A stretch of 64,000 bases of DNA from the NCBI RefSeq assembly GCF_018531425.1, contig NZ_JAHBOI010000001.1, positions 62,001 to 126,000 on the forward strand, in the 5' to 3' direction. The DNA is from Paenarthrobacter sp. DKR-5 (GTDB lineage: Bacteria; Actinomycetota; Actinomycetes; Actinomycetales; Micrococcaceae). A program made the translations under genes and the position numbers. Below the pieces are notes generated by a model. It was given only the letters and a program-made list of their open reading frames with translations, was not told the origin of the DNA and searched no databases. Of this stretch, positions 29,918-39,132 are shown piece by piece; position 1 is the first letter of the stretch; every line of letters starts with the position of its first letter.

Positions 29918-30051
29918 TTAGGTTTCCTTTCAGCGAGCGTCCGCTATATGACGCAACACAGGGGGTGGAAAGTCTTCGGTCCAAACGGGCTGATGGCCGG
30001 AGCCGCCGGCGTCGGATCTCCGACGCCGGCTTCTCCGGCCGGCAACACGAA

Positions 30052-30453
30052 TCAGACGCGGCGGCGCTTCGGGGGGCGGCAGCCGTTGTGAGCGCTGGGG
30101 GTCACGTCCTGGATGGACCCGACCTCAAGGCCGGTGGCCTGCAGCGAACGGATGGCCGTCTCGCGTCCCGATCCCGGACCCTTCACGAAAACGTCGACCT
30201 TGCGGACGCCGTGCTCCTGGGCACGCTTGGCAGCAGCCTCGGCGGCCATCTGCGCGGCGAACGGGGTGGACTTGCGCGAGCCCTTGAAGCCAACCTCGCC
30301 GGCCGAAGCCCACGAGATCACAGCACCGGTCGGGTCCGTGATGGACACGATGGTGTTGTTGAAGGTGCTCTTGATGTGCGCCTGTCCAACCGCGATATTC
30401 TTCTTATCCTTGCGACGCGGCTTGCGCACCGCTCCACGAGTCTTGGGGGGCAT
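30052..30453 (-). CDS. rpsK: 30S ribosomal protein S11
   Basis: A 133-residue S11. [20 protein letters not shown] and the C-terminal [19 protein letters not shown] are diagnostic. The basic N-terminus is [11 protein letters not shown]. It follows rpsM by 40 bases and precedes rpoA. Confidence 0.97.
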   Translation of the reverse strand: MPPKTRGAVRKPRRKDKKNIAVGQAHIKSTFNNTIVSITDPTGAVISWASAGEVGFKGSRKSTPFAAQMAAEAAAKRAQEHGVRKVDVFVKGPGSGRETAIRSLQATGLEVGSIQDVTPSAHNGCRPPKRRRV

Positions 30454-30493
30454 TACTTCTCCTACGAAAGTTTCGGGTAGCTACCAGCCGCTA

Positions 30494-30871
30494 TTAGCGG
30501 CCGGCCTTCTTCTTGCCGGCAACGGTGCGCTTCGGACCCTTGCGGGTGCGGGCGTTGGTCTTCGTGCGCTGTCCGCGCACGGGCAGGCCGCGGCGGTGGC
30601 GCAGGCCTTCGTAGCTTCCGATTTCCACCTTGCGGCGGATGTCGGCGGCCACCTCGCGGCGAAGGTCACCCTCTACCTTGTAGTTGCCCTCGATGTAGTC
30701 ACGCAGCTGGACCAGATCAGCGTCGGTCAGGTCCTTGACGCGAACGTCAGGGCTGATGCCGGTGGCGGCCAGGGTTTCGTGTGCACGGGTCTTGCCCACG
30801 CCGTAAATGTATGTAAGCGCTACTTCCAACCGCTTTTCGCGGGGAATGTCTACGCCAGCGAGACGAGCCAT
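30494..30871 (-). CDS. rpsM: 30S ribosomal protein S13
   Basis: A 125-residue S13. It starts [19 protein letters not shown]; the ATG at 30871 is chosen over an upstream one because it gives the exact family N-terminus. The C-terminal [19 protein letters not shown] reaches the tRNA. The 157-base gap to rpmJ upstream contains a small hairpin (GCGGTGG at 30953-30959 with CCACCGC at 30965-30971) and a second GC stem near 30930-30948, perhaps a control point. Confidence 0.97.
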   Translation of the reverse strand: MARLAGVDIPREKRLEVALTYIYGVGKTRAHETLAATGISPDVRVKDLTDADLVQLRDYIEGNYKVEGDLRREVAADIRRKVEIGSYEGLRHRRGLPVRGQRTKTNARTRKGPKRTVAGKKKAGR

Positions 30872-31028
30872 AGTGGCGGTACTCCTTGGATAAACCGGAG
30901 GTCGTAGGCAGTACACCCTCGATGTGAGGCCCCGGCCTCCGACCGGGGGTACGCGGTGGGAATTCCACCGCTTGTGCTGCCTTTATGTAACTTGCGTGGG
31001 TGCAGTGCCAGCGATTCCCTGGAGGGAA

Positions 31029-31142
31029 TCAGCCCTGGCGCTGCTTGTGGCGCGGGTTCTCGCAGATCACCATGACCCGCCCGTTACGGCGGATCACCTT
31101 GCACTTGTCGCAGATCTGCTTGACGCTCGGCTTGACCTTCAT
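31029..31142 (-). CDS. rpmJ: 50S ribosomal protein L36
   Basis: A 37-residue gene. Translation of the minus strand gives [19 protein letters not shown] and then [18 protein letters not shown]. The zinc ligands C-x2-C, C and H of the standard L36 form are all present. It lies between infA and rpsM in the usual order. Confidence 0.97.
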   Translation of the reverse strand: MKVKPSVKQICDKCKVIRRNGRVMVICENPRHKQRQG

Positions 31143-31228
31143 GGCGTTCCTTTGCGTGTTTTGCAGGTGGTCACCGGACAACGGCCGCGCACCACCCAGG
31201 GCAGGGCGGCGCCGGCTGACGTCGGCGT

Positions 31229-31450
31229 TTACTTGTAGCGGTAGACGATACGACCCCGGGTGAGGTCGTAAGGGCTCAGCTCCACCACCACACGGTCCTC
31301 GGGGAGGATCCTGATGTAGTGCTGGCGCATCTTTCCTGAGATGTGAGCAAGGACGACGTGCTTGTTGGTGAGCTCAACACGAAACATCGCGTTGGGCAGC
31401 GCCTCAGTCACAACGCCCTCGATCTCAATGACCCCGTCTTTCTTGGCCAT
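31229..31450 (-). CDS. infA: translation initiation factor IF-1
   Basis: A 73-residue OB-fold protein, [20 protein letters not shown] at the start and GRIVYRYK at the end, as in the family. IF-1 covers the A site during initiation. It heads infA-rpmJ-rpsM-rpsK-rpoA-rplQ. In many relatives map lies directly upstream; here 4.7 kb of other genes intervene. Confidence 0.98.
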   Translation of the reverse strand: MAKKDGVIEIEGVVTEALPNAMFRVELTNKHVVLAHISGKMRQHYIRILPEDRVVVELSPYDLTRGRIVYRYK

Positions 31451-31591
31451 ATCCTCCGCTAACTTTGGTTGCCGATGCCTGGAGCGCCGTTTCGGCGGTC
31501 CTCACAACGGACGTTTGTTGGTGGTACGTTTGCCTCACGAATCCCGGGGAGCCCGGTAAATGGGCAGGGGAACGCAGACAACCAACAAACA

Positions 31592-31620
31592 ACTCTACGC
31601 CATCGGCTGCGCAAAGTTAA
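31592..31620 (-). promoter_or_regulatory. possible infA operon promoter
   Basis: On the minus strand TTAACT (31615-31620) is followed after 17 bases by TAGAGT (31592-31597), a fair fit to a sigma-70-type promoter. It would give a leader of about 130 bases. The leader contains a 10-base inverted repeat (ACCAACAAAC at 31581-31590 and GTTTGTTGGT at 31513-31522), which could fold over a 58-base loop. Confidence 0.4.
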
Positions 31621-31668
31621 ATCAGGCTGTACCCTGTCCCCTCGGTCCGCCGCCGCCCCGTCATCCGC

Positions 31669-32619
31669 TCAAACCCGGGGATAGGCGGGCCACTCCCCCG
31701 CCGTCGTCCGCACCGTTTCGGCCCCGGCCACACCATCAAGGATGGCGCGCCGAAGCGCCTCGGCCGCGGCCGCCTGCAGCTCGATGACTGCCGTCAGGGC
31801 CTCCTGCCCCTCGCCTGAGATCGGGACCTCGCGGGTACTCAGGGCGAAAACCGTGTCCCCGTCAGCGAGAGTGTGCACAGGGCTGAGCGCCCGGGCCATC
31901 CCGGCGTGCCCGGCGGTCGCCAGCCGTTTGCACTGCGCCACGTCCAGCACCGCGTTCGTCACGAGGACGGCGATGGTGGTGTTGGCTCCGGCGGGTGAAG
32001 CAGCACCGGGGACCGGGAGCACCGTTTGTTCCGGCCCTGCCCAGAGGACGCCGGCCGCGTTGACCACCGCAACGGCCCCCACGACGATGCCGGCGTTGGC
32101 GCCGCCCAACCGCACCGCCGCGTTGCCCAGGCCGCCCTTGAACGATCCGCGGCCGATTGCCGCTCCGGTGCCCGCGCCCACGTTGCCGCGCAGGGCCGGG
32201 CCGTCGTTCGCCGCCGCTGCCGCGGCGTACCCCAGGTCAGGGTCTGGCCGCGCACCGAAGTCCCCGCCGCGGCCGAGGTCGAAAATCGCGGCGGCCGGCA
32301 CGATGGGCACCACGCCGCCTGGCACTTCGAAGCCGCGGCCGTGTTCCTCGCACCAGCGCTGCACGCCGGAGGCCGCGGCCAGACCATAGGCGCTGCCGCC
32401 CGTCAGCACCACGGCATCCACCGTGGGCACCAGCGTGGTCGGATCCAGCGCATCCGTCTCGTGAGTGCCGGGCCCGCCCCCGCGGACGTCGACCGAACCG
32501 TAAGTGCCGCGCGGCGGGACGACGACTGTCACCCCGGAAAGCCACCCCTGGCCCCGGCGCTGGCTGTGGCCGACCCGGACTCCCGGCACGTCGGCCACGG
32601 AGGAAACGTCAGATTCCAT
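31669..32619 (-). CDS. P1-family (DmpA/BapA-like) aminopeptidase, self-processing
   Basis: A 316-residue Ntn-fold peptidase of family S58. VADVPGVRVGHSQ opens the protein; VLTGGSAYGLAAASGV is the family glycine-rich block. The likely autocleavage and nucleophile site is in GANTTIAVLVTNA (Asn213-Thr214). Members release N-terminal D- or beta-amino acids from peptides. It has no signal peptide, so it is cytoplasmic. It is divergent from the sugar ABC operon, with 218 bases between. Confidence 0.88.
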   Translation of the reverse strand: MESDVSSVADVPGVRVGHSQRRGQGWLSGVTVVVPPRGTYGSVDVRGGGPGTHETDALDPTTLVPTVDAVVLTGGSAYGLAAASGVQRWCEEHGRGFEVPGGVVPIVPAAAIFDLGRGGDFGARPDPDLGYAAAAAANDGPALRGNVGAGTGAAIGRGSFKGGLGNAAVRLGGANAGIVVGAVAVVNAAGVLWAGPEQTVLPVPGAASPAGANTTIAVLVTNAVLDVAQCKRLATAGHAGMARALSPVHTLADGDTVFALSTREVPISGEGQEALTAVIELQAAAAEALRRAILDGVAGAETVRTTAGEWPAYPRV

Positions 32620-32837
32620 GAGCTCATTCTCGCCTCTCGGCGCGCATTATTGACGGCCCCCGGGAAATGAACACAAAATGAACCACCGGAGAACAGTTAG
32701 TCACTGCCGGTGGAATAGATAGGAAAAGAAGCCAATTCATCTCCGACGGCGTGGTGAAGTGGAAGGGATCCACCCGCGCCTGACACATCCCGGTTGGCCA
32801 CTGTCAGCTGCGCCCTTCTATACCTAAGGTTGTCCGT

Positions 32838-33788
32838 ATGAGCCGGCTCAGAACCCAGGAGCCCCCAACTGCCCCCGCATCGGGCGGCGCCACCGTTCGC
32901 AGAAAATATTTCACCGGCCGAACCCGCCGTGATTTCTTCGTCTTTCTCGCTTTTGCCCTTCCGAACCTGATTCTCATCGGGGCCTTCACGTACCGGCCGT
33001 TGTTCAGCAACATTTACTACTCGACGCTGAACTGGACGCTGGGCTCACCGAGCGCCACCGTCGTGGGGTTCGGGAACTACATCACGTTCTTCACCTCGCC
33101 CGACGCGGCGGCAGTTCTGGGCACCACGGCCATCTTCACCGCGGTGACGGTCGGCGGTTCGATGATCCTCGGCCTGCTGGTGTCGCTGGCCCTGAACCTG
33201 AAGATCCGGGGCACCACGTTCGCCCGCTCCGCGGTCTTTGCCCCGTTCGTCCTTTCCGGCGTCGGAGTCGGCCTGGTCTGGCTCTTCATCTTCGACCCGG
33301 TCTACGGCGTGCTCGCCTGGGTCCTGCGCGGGCTGGGCCAGACCAGCCCGCAGTGGATCAACGATCCGCAGCTGGCCCTGGCCATGGTCATCATCGTGTA
33401 CGTCTGGAAGAACCTCGGCTACTGCGCCGTCGTCTATCTCGCCGGGCTGCAGTCCCTGCCGAACGACGTCATGGAAGCCGCCCAGCTCGACGGCGCCGGC
33501 AGCTTCCGCCGGTTCGTCAGCATCTCGGTGCCGCTGCTCTCGCCCACCACGTTCTTCCTGCTGATCACTTCGCTGCTCAGCTCCCTGCAGGCCTTCGACC
33601 TGATCCGCGTCATGACTCCGCTGGGCAATGGCACCAGCACGCTGATCTTCGAGGCGTACAAGCAGGCTTTCGGCGCCTACAACCGCGCTGGCTACTCTGC
33701 GACCATCTCAGTGATCCTCTTTGTGATCCTGCTGGCCATGACGGGTTTCCAGCTGCGCTTCGTGGAGAAGAAGGTGCATTACGCATGA
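32838..33788 (+). CDS. carbohydrate ABC transporter permease (MalF/UgpA type)
   Basis: A 316-residue inner membrane permease with six predicted helices, the first at FFVFLAFALPNLILIGAF. The EAA loop for ATPase contact is EAAQLDGAGSFRRF. It carries an N-terminal cytoplasmic tail of about 30 residues. It overlaps the second permease as ATGA. Together with the binding protein it forms a CUT1-type importer for an oligosaccharide or glycerol phosphate; the substrate is unknown. Confidence 0.93.
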   Translation: MSRLRTQEPPTAPASGGATVRRKYFTGRTRRDFFVFLAFALPNLILIGAFTYRPLFSNIYYSTLNWTLGSPSATVVGFGNYITFFTSPDAAAVLGTTAIFTAVTVGGSMILGLLVSLALNLKIRGTTFARSAVFAPFVLSGVGVGLVWLFIFDPVYGVLAWVLRGLGQTSPQWINDPQLALAMVIIVYVWKNLGYCAVVYLAGLQSLPNDVMEAAQLDGAGSFRRFVSISVPLLSPTTFFLLITSLLSSLQAFDLIRVMTPLGNGTSTLIFEAYKQAFGAYNRAGYSATISVILFVILLAMTGFQLRFVEKKVHYA

Positions 33789-34696
33789 GCACCGCCACCC
33801 GACCTCAGACCCAGCCGTCGTCCGGCTCCACGGGTGAGTTCGTTCCCCGTGACCGCCCGCTCTCCTGGGCCAACATCGCCAAGACCATCGCCGGTGGCTA
33901 CGTACCGCTCATCATTGCCACGCTGGTGGTGTTCCTCCCGCTGCTGTGGATGGTTCTCTCCTCGTTCAAGGCGCCGGGCGAAATCATCACCACGGACCTG
34001 AAGGTCCTGCCGCAGGGGCTGAACTTCGGCAACTATGCGGAGGCGATGACCACCGTGCCGTTCGCCAAGTTCTTCCTCAACAGCGTGATCGTGACAACGA
34101 TCGGCTCCGTCGTGAAGGTGACGCTGGCCATCGCCACCGCCTACGCGCTCGTGTTTGTCCGCTTCCCGTTCAAGCGGGTCATCTTCGTGCTGATCCTCGT
34201 CGCGCTCATGGTTCCGCCGCAGGTGTCCATCCTGCCCAACTACATCCTGGTCGCCGGCCTCGGCGGGCAGAACACCTACTGGGGCATCATCCTGCCCGGG
34301 CTGGGCACCGCCTTCGGCACCTTCCTGCTGCGCCAGCACTTCATGACCCTGCCGGCCTCGATCCTCGAGGCTGCGGAGATTGACGGGGCGGGCCACTGGC
34401 GCCGCCTTTGGCGGATCGTGGTTCCCATCTCGATGCCCAGCATCGCCACCGTCGCACTGGTGACCATCGTCAGCGAGTGGAACGACTACATCTGGCCGCT
34501 GATCATCGTGGACAAGCCCGACATGATGACCCTCCCGGTAGGCCTGACCCTGCTGCAGAACTCCGAGAGCGGCTCCTCGGGCTGGGGCATCATGATGGCC
34601 GGGGCCGTGCTCGTCGTCGTTCCCGTGCTGATCATCTTTGCCGCGCTCCAGCGCTACATCGTGGCCGGCCTCACCCAAGGCTCGGTGACGGGTTAA
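33785..34696 (+). CDS. carbohydrate ABC transporter permease (MalG/UgpE type)
   Basis: A 303-residue second permease. Six helices are predicted, and the EAA loop is EAAEIDGAGHWRRLWRI. The C-terminus FAALQRYIVAGLTQGSVTG is typical of MalG-type proteins. The ATG at 33785 is used because it overlaps the previous stop; the longer frame upstream lies in the first permease. No ATPase gene follows. Confidence 0.94.
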   Translation: MSTATRPQTQPSSGSTGEFVPRDRPLSWANIAKTIAGGYVPLIIATLVVFLPLLWMVLSSFKAPGEIITTDLKVLPQGLNFGNYAEAMTTVPFAKFFLNSVIVTTIGSVVKVTLAIATAYALVFVRFPFKRVIFVLILVALMVPPQVSILPNYILVAGLGGQNTYWGIILPGLGTAFGTFLLRQHFMTLPASILEAAEIDGAGHWRRLWRIVVPISMPSIATVALVTIVSEWNDYIWPLIIVDKPDMMTLPVGLTLLQNSESGSSGWGIMMAGAVLVVVPVLIIFAALQRYIVAGLTQGSVTG

Positions 34697-34747
34697 CCCA
34701 GCCCGCCGCCGCACTGCACCATCGAACACCCAAGAAAGGCAACACCA

Positions 34748-36103
34748 ATGTCGGGATTCCCGAAGCTACCGCTTGATCGACGTTCGTTCCTGTCCCTCGC
34801 CGCGCTGGGCGCCGGCGCCGCCACCCTCGCCGCCTGCGGTGGGCCCTCCACCACTTCCGGCGGGCCCACCGCCCAGGCGGACATCGACTTCTCGGGCGTC
34901 AAGCCGGCCAGCCAGATCACCTTCTGGTCCAACCACCCTGGCAAGTCGGAGGACGCCGAAAAGGCGATCATCGAGAAGTTCCACGCGTCGCAGAGCGACA
35001 TCAAGGTCAACCTTGTGACCGCCGGGGCCAACTACGAGGAAGTCGCGCAGAAGTTCCAGACCGCGCAGCAGGGCGGCGAGCTGCCCAACATCGTGATCTT
35101 CTCCGATGTCTGGTGGTTCCGCTACTTCCTCAATGGCTCGATCATCCCGCTGGACAGCCTGCTCAAGCAGCTCGACTTCAAGATCTCGGACTACCGCAAG
35201 CAGCTGCTGGGCGACTACCAGTACGGCGGCAAGCAGTGGGCCGTCCCCTACGCCCGCTCCACCCCGCTCTTTTACTACAACAAGGACCACTTCAAGGCGG
35301 CCGGCCTGCCGGACCGCGCGCCGAAGACCTGGCAGGAGTTCGCCGAGTGGGCGCCGAAGATCAAGGCGGCGAACCCCGGCATCCAGAACGTCTACCAGCA
35401 CCCGGCCCTGGCCGACTACGCCGGCTGGACCCTGCAGAACCAGCTGTGGGGCGAGGGCGCCGCCTGGAGCGACAAGTTCACCATCACCGCGGACGCGGAC
35501 AAGACCGTCAAGGCCATGCAGATGGTCCAGGACACCGTGTACAAGGACAAGTGGGCCGGCGTCTCCTCCAAGGATGCGTCCGCAGACCTCTCCGCCGGCG
35601 CCGTGTCCGCCACGATGAGCTCGACCGGCTCGCTGGTTGGCGTGCTCAAGGCTGCCAAGTTCAACGTCGGCGTAGGCTTCCTGCCCGGCGGCTCCGTCAA
35701 CACCACGAACGTCTGCCCGACCGGCGGCGCGGGCCTGGGGATCCCGAAGAACAACACGAAGGAGCAGCAGCTTGCTGCGGCCACCTTCCTGAAGTTCCTC
35801 ACCTCCCCCGAGAACACCGCGGCGTTCTCCGCGGCCACCGGGTACATGCCGGTCCGCGAATCGGCCGACATGAGCGCGGTGCTCGCGAAGCACCCGCAGA
35901 TCAAGACGGCGATCGACCAGCTCTCCGTCACCCGCCAGCAGGACTACGCCCGTGTCTTCCTGCCCGGCGCCGACCAGGAGATGGCCAAAGCTGCAGGCAA
36001 GATCCTCACCCAGCAGGGCGACGTGAAGTCCGCGCTGGACGAGCTGCAGAAGACCCTCCAGGGCATCTACGACAACGATGTGAAGCCGCACCTGAGCGCC
36101 TGA
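34748..36103 (+). CDS. carbohydrate ABC transporter substrate-binding lipoprotein
   Basis: A 451-residue extracytoplasmic binding protein. The signal has twin arginines (RRSFLSLAALGAGAATLAAC, Cys30 of the lipobox), so Tat export and lipid anchoring are likely. The fold is of the UgpB/MalE group, with ITFWSNHPGKSEDAEKAIIE near the start of the mature part. It starts 51 bases after the permease gene and ends before a very strong terminator. Ligand unknown. Confidence 0.93.
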   Translation: MSGFPKLPLDRRSFLSLAALGAGAATLAACGGPSTTSGGPTAQADIDFSGVKPASQITFWSNHPGKSEDAEKAIIEKFHASQSDIKVNLVTAGANYEEVAQKFQTAQQGGELPNIVIFSDVWWFRYFLNGSIIPLDSLLKQLDFKISDYRKQLLGDYQYGGKQWAVPYARSTPLFYYNKDHFKAAGLPDRAPKTWQEFAEWAPKIKAANPGIQNVYQHPALADYAGWTLQNQLWGEGAAWSDKFTITADADKTVKAMQMVQDTVYKDKWAGVSSKDASADLSAGAVSATMSSTGSLVGVLKAAKFNVGVGFLPGGSVNTTNVCPTGGAGLGIPKNNTKEQQLAAATFLKFLTSPENTAAFSAATGYMPVRESADMSAVLAKHPQIKTAIDQLSVTRQQDYARVFLPGADQEMAKAAGKILTQQGDVKSALDELQKTLQGIYDNDVKPHLSA

Positions 36104-36134
36104 CGCGCCCAGGCCTGAAATGACGCAGGCCTGA

Positions 36135-36184
36135 AAACGAGGGAGGCTCCCCGCAGCAACTGCTGCGGGGAGCCTCCCTCGTTT
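36135..36184. terminator. perfect 23-bp bidirectional terminator
   Basis: The arm at 36135-36157 (AAACGAGGGAGGC and on) pairs without a mismatch with the arm at 36162-36184 (ending CCTCCCTCGTTT), around the loop AACT. A-run and T-run at the two ends allow function in both directions, for the binding-protein gene and for map. A short direct repeat (AGGCCTGAAA twice, about 36110-36136) precedes it. Confidence 0.9.
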
Positions 36185-36202
36185 AATGCCGGGTGCGCTC
36201 GC

Positions 36203-37030
36203 TCAGGCCGGCGGGACGGGAACGACCCCGAGCGGGGCAAGCTTCGCAGCACCGCCGTCCACGGCCGTCAGGACCCAGATGCCACCGCGGTGCACGGCGA
36301 CTGAGTGCTCCCAGTGCGCCGCACGGGCCCCGTCGCTGGTGACGACCGTCCAGCCGTCGTCGAGCACACGGGTCTGCAGCGAGCCGCGCACCAGCATCGG
36401 TTCGATGGCCAGCGCCATCCCCGGTTTGACCTTCGGACCCCGGTGCCGGGACCGGTAGTTGAGCACGTCGGGCGCCATGTGCATGCTGGTGCCGATGCCG
36501 TGCCCCACGTAGTCCTCCAGGATGCCCAGCTTCTCCCCCACGGCAGCTGTGACGTAGTCGTCGATCGCGTCGCCGACGTTGCCCACGTACTTGGCCGTGG
36601 CCAGTGCGGCGATCCCGTGCCACATCGCTGCCTCTGTGACGTCGGAGAGCTCCTGGTCCGCCGGGTCCCCGTCACCGATGATCACGGTCCGGGCGGAATC
36701 GCCGTGCCAGCCCTGCACCACCGCGCCGCCGTCAATGGACACCACGTCCCCGTCGCGCAGCACGTAGCCGCCGGGGATGCCGTGCACCACCTGCTCGTTC
36801 ACGGAGGTGCAGATCGTGGCGGGGTAGCCTTCATAGCCGAGGAAGTTGGAGGCGGCCCCGGCCTCCCTGATCACCGCTGCCGCGGCGGCGTCCAGGTCCG
36901 CCGTCGTCGCCCCGGCTACCGCGGCTGCCACGGCGGCGTCCAGCGCCCGGCTGGTCACCACCCCGGCCTCCTGCATCAGCTTCAGCTGCGCCGGTGTCTT
37001 GTACTCAATGCTGTCGCGGCCCAAAACCAC
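36203..37030 (-). CDS. map: type I methionine aminopeptidase
   Basis: A 275-residue metallopeptidase that removes the initiator Met. Metal ligands lie in VVSIDGGAVVQGWHGDSART, HGIGTSMHMAPDV and LAIEPML. The start is uncertain: GTG at 37030 touches the AGGAAGAGGA ribosome binding site, so a TTG two codons later (37024) has better spacing. It follows adk in the spc operon behind a GC hairpin. Confidence 0.95.
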   Translation of the reverse strand: MVLGRDSIEYKTPAQLKLMQEAGVVTSRALDAAVAAAVAGATTADLDAAAAAVIREAGAASNFLGYEGYPATICTSVNEQVVHGIPGGYVLRDGDVVSIDGGAVVQGWHGDSARTVIIGDGDPADQELSDVTEAAMWHGIAALATAKYVGNVGDAIDDYVTAAVGEKLGILEDYVGHGIGTSMHMAPDVLNYRSRHRGPKVKPGMALAIEPMLVRGSLQTRVLDDGWTVVTSDGARAAHWEHSVAVHRGGIWVLTAVDGGAAKLAPLGVVPVPPA

Positions 37031-37052
37031 TCCTCTTCCTGCAGTGAAGGCC

Positions 37053-37085
37053 GAAGGCCCCCGCGCCAGCAGCGCAGGGGCCTTC
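37053..37085 (-). terminator. hairpin between adk and map
   Basis: GAAGGCCCCCGCGCC at 37053-37067 and GCGCAGGGGCCTTC at 37072-37085 form a long GC stem with a central bulge. On the minus strand the tail CGGCCTTC has no T-run, so partial termination or attenuation between adk and map is more likely than a full stop. Confidence 0.55.
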
Positions 37086-37102
37086 CGTCGTTGTCGTACG
37101 CG

Positions 37103-37690
37103 CTACTGCGCGGCTTCGGCCGTAGCCGACTCGATCGCTGCCATCACACGGTCGGTGACCTCGTCGATGGCGCCGATGCCGTCCACCTTGGCGAGGATGC
37201 CGTGCTCGGCATACTTCGTCACCACGGCTTCGGTCTGCTGGTGGTACAGGTCCAGCCGGTGGCGGATGACGGTTTCGTTGTCATCGCTGCGCCCGGTCTC
37301 CTTCGCCCGGCCGAGCAGCCGCTTGACGAGCTCCTCGTCATCGGCGGTCAGCTGCAGCACCACGTCCAGCCGCTGGTCGTTCGAGGCGAGGATGTCGTCG
37401 AGCTCGGTCACCTGCGCCGTCGTCCGGGGGTAGCCGTCGAGCAGGAACCCGTCCTTGACGTCGTCCTGGCCCAGGCGGTCGCGGACCATTTTGTTCGTGA
37501 CGCTGTCCGGGACGAAGTCCCCGTTGTCCATGTACTTCTTTGCTTCGACGCCCAGCTCGGTCATGTCCCGGACGTTCTGCCGGAAGATGTCGCCGGTCGA
37601 AATGGCGACGACGCCGAGCCGCTCGGAGATCCGTTCCGCCTGGGTGCCTTTACCCGAACCGGGAGGACCAATAATCAGCATTCTCGTCAT
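37103..37690 (-). CDS. adk: adenylate kinase
   Basis: A 195-residue short-type adenylate kinase, AMP + ATP to 2 ADP. P-loop GPPGSGKGTQ is at residues 8-17, followed by STGDIFRQNV and LDGYPRTTAQ. The lid is short and has no zinc cysteines. Its ATG overlaps the secY stop by four bases, as in many spc operons. Confidence 0.97.
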   Translation of the reverse strand: MTRMLIIGPPGSGKGTQAERISERLGVVAISTGDIFRQNVRDMTELGVEAKKYMDNGDFVPDSVTNKMVRDRLGQDDVKDGFLLDGYPRTTAQVTELDDILASNDQRLDVVLQLTADDEELVKRLLGRAKETGRSDDNETVIRHRLDLYHQQTEAVVTKYAEHGILAKVDGIGAIDEVTDRVMAAIESATAEAAQ

Positions 37691-39000
37691 CGCAATAACC
37701 CTTCGTAGTGACGTTGTTGAAGCTGCGCATCAATCTGCTTGACGGTCTCCAGGCCGACGCCGACCATGATCAGCAGCGACGTGCCGCCGAACGGGAACTG
37801 CTGGTTGGCGTTGATCAGGACAAGGGCCACCAACGGAATCAGGGCTACGAACCCCAGGTAGATGGCGCCCGGCAGGGTGATGCGGGAGAGGACGTACTGG
37901 AGGTAGTCCGCCGTCGGCCGTCCGGCACGGATGCCGGGGATGAAGCCGCCGTACTTTTTCATGTTGTCCGAGACTTCTTCGGGGTTGAACGTGATGGCCA
38001 CGTAGAAGTAGGTGAAGAAGACGATCAGCAGGAAGTAGATGATCATGTAGATCGGGTGGTCGCCGCGGGTCAGGTTGGTGGTGATCCAGTTGACCCAGTC
38101 CGGGGCGGGCGATCCGTCATGCGGGGTGTTGAACTGCGCGATCAGGGACGGCAGGTACAGCATCGAGGAGGCGAAGATGACGGGCACGACGCCGGCCATG
38201 TTCACCTTGATCGGGATGTACGTGCTGGTGCCCCCGACCGTGCGGCGGCCGATCATGCGCTTGGCGTACTGCACCGGCACCCGGCGCTGGGACTGCTCGA
38301 CGAACACGACCAGGCCCATCACGACGAGCCCGATGACCAGGACGGTGAAGAAGGTGCCCGGGCCCTTGGTGGTCCAGATCTGCCCAAGCGAGGTCGGGAA
38401 GCCGGCCGCGATCGAGGTGAAGATCAGGATGGACATACCGTTGCCGACGCCCTTTTCCGTGACCAGCTCGCCCATCCACATGATCAGGCCGGTTCCGGCC
38501 GTCAGCGTGATCACGATCAGGATGGTCGTGATGATGGAGTCGCTCGGGATGATCGGTGCCGGGCACTGCGTGCCGAGCAGCTGTCCGGAGCGGGCCAGCG
38601 ACACCAGCGTCGTGGCGTTGAGCAGGCCGAGTGCGATCGTCAGGTACCGCGTGTACTGCGTCAGCTTGGACTGGCCTGACTGGCCCTCGTCGTAAAGCTG
38701 CTGGAAGCGGGGAATGACCACGCGCAGCAGCTGCACGATGATGCTGGCGGTGATGTAGGGCATGATGCCCAGGGCGAAGACGGACACCTGCAGCAGCGCG
38801 CCGCCGCTGAACAGGTTGATCAGCTGGTAGACACCCTGGTTGGTGCTGCCGGCCTGCAAACATTGCTGCACGTTCTGGTAGCTCACGCCCGGCGAGGGGA
38901 TGAACGCACCCAAGCGGAAGATCGCGATGATGCCCAGCGTGAACAACAACTTGCGTCGCAGATCGGGCGTACGAAGGGCCCGGCCGAATGCGCTAAGCAA
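37687..39000 (-). CDS. secY: preprotein translocase subunit SecY
   Basis: A 437-residue channel protein with ten predicted helices. It begins LLSAFGRALRTPDLRRKLLF and contains LGIMPYITASIIVQLL and the GGTSLLIMVGV end block. The start appears to be TTG at 39000: AGGAGGA lies four bases upstream, and no ATG or GTG near gives the family N-terminus. Upstream is a terminator after rplO and then TAGACT at 39081-39076, a likely -10 element, so secY-adk can be transcribed separately from the ribosomal genes. Confidence 0.96.
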   Translation of the reverse strand: MLSAFGRALRTPDLRRKLLFTLGIIAIFRLGAFIPSPGVSYQNVQQCLQAGSTNQGVYQLINLFSGGALLQVSVFALGIMPYITASIIVQLLRVVIPRFQQLYDEGQSGQSKLTQYTRYLTIALGLLNATTLVSLARSGQLLGTQCPAPIIPSDSIITTILIVITLTAGTGLIMWMGELVTEKGVGNGMSILIFTSIAAGFPTSLGQIWTTKGPGTFFTVLVIGLVVMGLVVFVEQSQRRVPVQYAKRMIGRRTVGGTSTYIPIKVNMAGVVPVIFASSMLYLPSLIAQFNTPHDGSPAPDWVNWITTNLTRGDHPIYMIIYFLLIVFFTYFYVAITFNPEEVSDNMKKYGGFIPGIRAGRPTADYLQYVLSRITLPGAIYLGFVALIPLVALVLINANQQFPFGGTSLLIMVGVGLETVKQIDAQLQQRHYEGLLR

Positions 39001-39132
39001 GCGTCCTCCTGAGGTCTTAGGAAAGTGGGGATTGCGGGAGCCGTCGGTGACCCGCAAACAGTGGTCCGACTACTGAGTCTACCGGGTGCCCGGGCTGCCG
39101 GGAGAATCCGGCGGCCGGCCGGTTACGACAAA

